A stretch of DNA of 15,930 bases from an uncultured Fenollaria sp. (GTDB lineage Bacteria; Bacillota; Clostridia; Tissierellales; Peptoniphilaceae): assembly GCF_934202865.1 (NCBI RefSeq), contig NZ_CAKPYL010000033.1:1-15930 (forward strand). The letters are read 5' to 3'. The position numbers and the translations under genes are program-made. Position 1 is the stretch's first letter; every line of letters begins with the position of its first letter. Under the pieces are notes generated by a model, which saw only the letters and a list, made by a program, of their open reading frames with translations, did no database searches and had not been told where the DNA came from. Positions 14,880 through 15,930 of this stretch are shown here, piece by piece.

Positions 14880-15930
14880 TTATTTTTTTCTCTTAATCGT
14901 ATTCATTATGTCTCTTGCAACAGTTCTACCTATTTGATAAGTGAAGGCACTGAAGACTCTCTTTAACATCTTATCGGCAGTACTTTCATTTCTCTTCTTT
15001 TGATTTTGCTTTGTTCTGTATTCTTTTTGTGCATCTTTTTCCGCTTTTTCTGCTTCCATCTCTTCATTAATCTTAATATATCTTTCACTAAGTATCTCAT
15101 AAGCAGACTCTCTGTCTATTGGCTCTTTATATTTTTTGTTAAAATCAGAATTATTTACAATGTCATTAAATACAGCTTCATCTATCATACCAATCTTTGA
15201 CATAGGTGGTCTTATAAGAGTTATCTCGGCTATAGATGGTTCACCATCTTCATTAAGCGTAGACACCAAGGCTTCACCAGTTTTTAGATTAAGTATAGCT
15301 TTTTCGCTGTCGAAGTTTGGATTCTTTCTAAAGCTATCTGCAGCGTATTTAACATTTTTAATCTCATTAGGAGTGTAGGCTCTTAAAGCGTGTTCGATTC
15401 TGTTAGATAATTGGCTTAGAACTTCTTCAGGTATGTCCTTAGGGTTTTGCGTAACGAAGAAGATACCAACGCCCTTAGATCTAATAAGCTTGATAATAGT
15501 AACGATATTTTCAAGCATTTGCTTATTCAAGTCTTTAAATATTAAATGTGCTTCATCTAAGAATAATACTAGCTTTGGTTTATCAAGATCACCAACTTCT
15601 TCAAGACTTGTAAATATTTGACTAAGTAAATAGATTACAACTGCTTGATACATCTTTGAGTTAAGGTAGAGCTCAGTACAGTTAAGTATATTTGCTGTGC
15701 CTTTTTCACCATTCTTCACAAGTAGATCGTCTACATCGAAAGATGGTTCACCAAAGAAGTCAATCGCACCTTCATTTTCAAATCTAATAAGAGTTCTTTG
15801 TATAGCATTTATACTTTGCTTAGCTACATTGCCATATTTATTTGAAATATCACTAGAGAAGTCCGCCATATATTTAAGCATAATCTTTAGATCCTTAAAA
15901 TCAATAAGCTTAAGTCCATTCTCATCGGCA
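14880..15930 (-). CDS. HerA-like ATPase, DUF853 family (YjgR-like), C-terminal part
   Basis: A frame on the minus strand stays open to the right edge, giving 350 full codons with the start outside the window; the Met at 15881 is internal. The visible part starts in the family block around DLKxxL and shows GNVAKQSINAIQRTLIRF, a Walker B LVLFLDEAHLIF (about residues 120-131 of the visible part), SKGVGIFFVTQNPKDIPEEVL, a sensor region, and SQLSNRIEHALRAYTPNE. This matches DUF853 proteins, bacterial relatives of the HerA DNA-pumping helicase. The Walker A motif must lie upstream, outside the window. A lysine/glutamate-rich coiled stretch precedes the C-terminal GRTVARDIMNTIKRKK. Its role in bacteria is poorly defined. 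It is convergent with the ileS operon. Confidence 0.9.
   Translation of the reverse strand, partial: ADENGLKLIDFKDLKIMLKYMADFSSDISNKYGNVAKQSINAIQRTLIRFENEGAIDFFGEPSFDVDDLLVKNGEKGTANILNCTELYLNSKMYQAVVIYLLSQIFTSLEEVGDLDKPKLVLFLDEAHLIFKDLNKQMLENIVTIIKLIRSKGVGIFFVTQNPKDIPEEVLSQLSNRIEHALRAYTPNEIKNVKYAADSFRKNPNFDSEKAILNLKTGEALVSTLNEDGEPSIAEITLIRPPMSKIGMIDEAVFNDIVNNSDFNKKYKEPIDRESAYEILSERYIKINEEMEAEKAEKDAQKEYRTKQNQKKRNESTADKMLKRVFSAFTYQIGRTVARDIMNTIKRKK

Noticed and set aside
15000..15621. Plus-strand open frames opposite the HerA-like gene
   Set aside because: They are antisense shadows: no SD, hydrophobic low-information sequence, and the minus-strand protein has clear family motifs.
14880..15930. 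HerA-like ATPase as a defence gene (HerA-SIR2 or HerA-DUF4297 pairs)
   Set aside because: The visible part matches the widespread DUF853/YjgR family, and the sirtuin gene is 5.7 kb away, on the other strand and in another operon.

Overview
The window looks like chromosomal DNA from a low-GC, Gram-positive bacterium of the Firmicutes. The proteins are lysine-, isoleucine- and aspartate-rich, the Shine-Dalgarno (SD) sites are strong GGAGG types, and promoters are TTGAAA/TATAAT-like with extended -10 elements. The gene blocks nusB-xseA-xseB-ispA and rpmE-DUF1385-prmC-prfA are typical of clostridia and relatives. A Tissierellia/Peptoniphilaceae-type anaerobe is my guess; the sequence alone does not fix the genus. 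No rRNA, tRNA, CRISPR array, insertion sequence or prophage gene is visible.

Layout. (1) Positions 1-2626 hold the end of nusB, then xseA and xseB (exonuclease VII) and an ispA-type prenyl synthase, all overlapping and ending at a clear terminator (2637-2671). (2) Positions 2683-4063 hold a single S41-peptidase-like gene with its own extended -10 promoter. (3) A strong promoter (4122-4150) drives rpmE, whose stop codon lies inside a hairpin (4383-4414). Directly after it begins a tightly packed run of eight genes, 4432-14798: DUF1385 membrane protein, prmC, prfA, uracil permease, sirtuin, HI0933/BaiN-type flavoprotein, a homoserine-dehydrogenase-like SAF oxidoreductase, and ileS. Junctions range from an 11-nt overlap to an 11-nt gap. 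(4) ileS ends in a terminator facing a second, minus-strand terminator. That one belongs to a HerA-like (DUF853) ATPase gene that runs off the right edge.

Functional links. PrmC methylates the GGQ glutamine of the release factor encoded next to it. XseA and XseB form one nuclease. The sirtuin, flavoprotein and SAF oxidoreductase all use dinucleotide or flavin cofactors but have no obvious shared pathway. The ordinary dxs gene does not follow ispA. The SAF oxidoreductase belongs to the broad family that includes the DXR-like (DRL/DXR-II) isoprenoid enzyme of Brucella, so a link to isoprenoid synthesis is possible but unproven.

I do not see a convincing undescribed multi-gene system. The most interesting points are an isoleucyl-tRNA synthetase whose class I signature reads GIHH rather than HIGH (the form tied to mupirocin hyper-resistance), its lack of a T-box leader, the possible DXR-II enzyme, a prenyl synthase missing a usually conserved lysine motif, and an S41 protein with Asp where the catalytic Lys should be.
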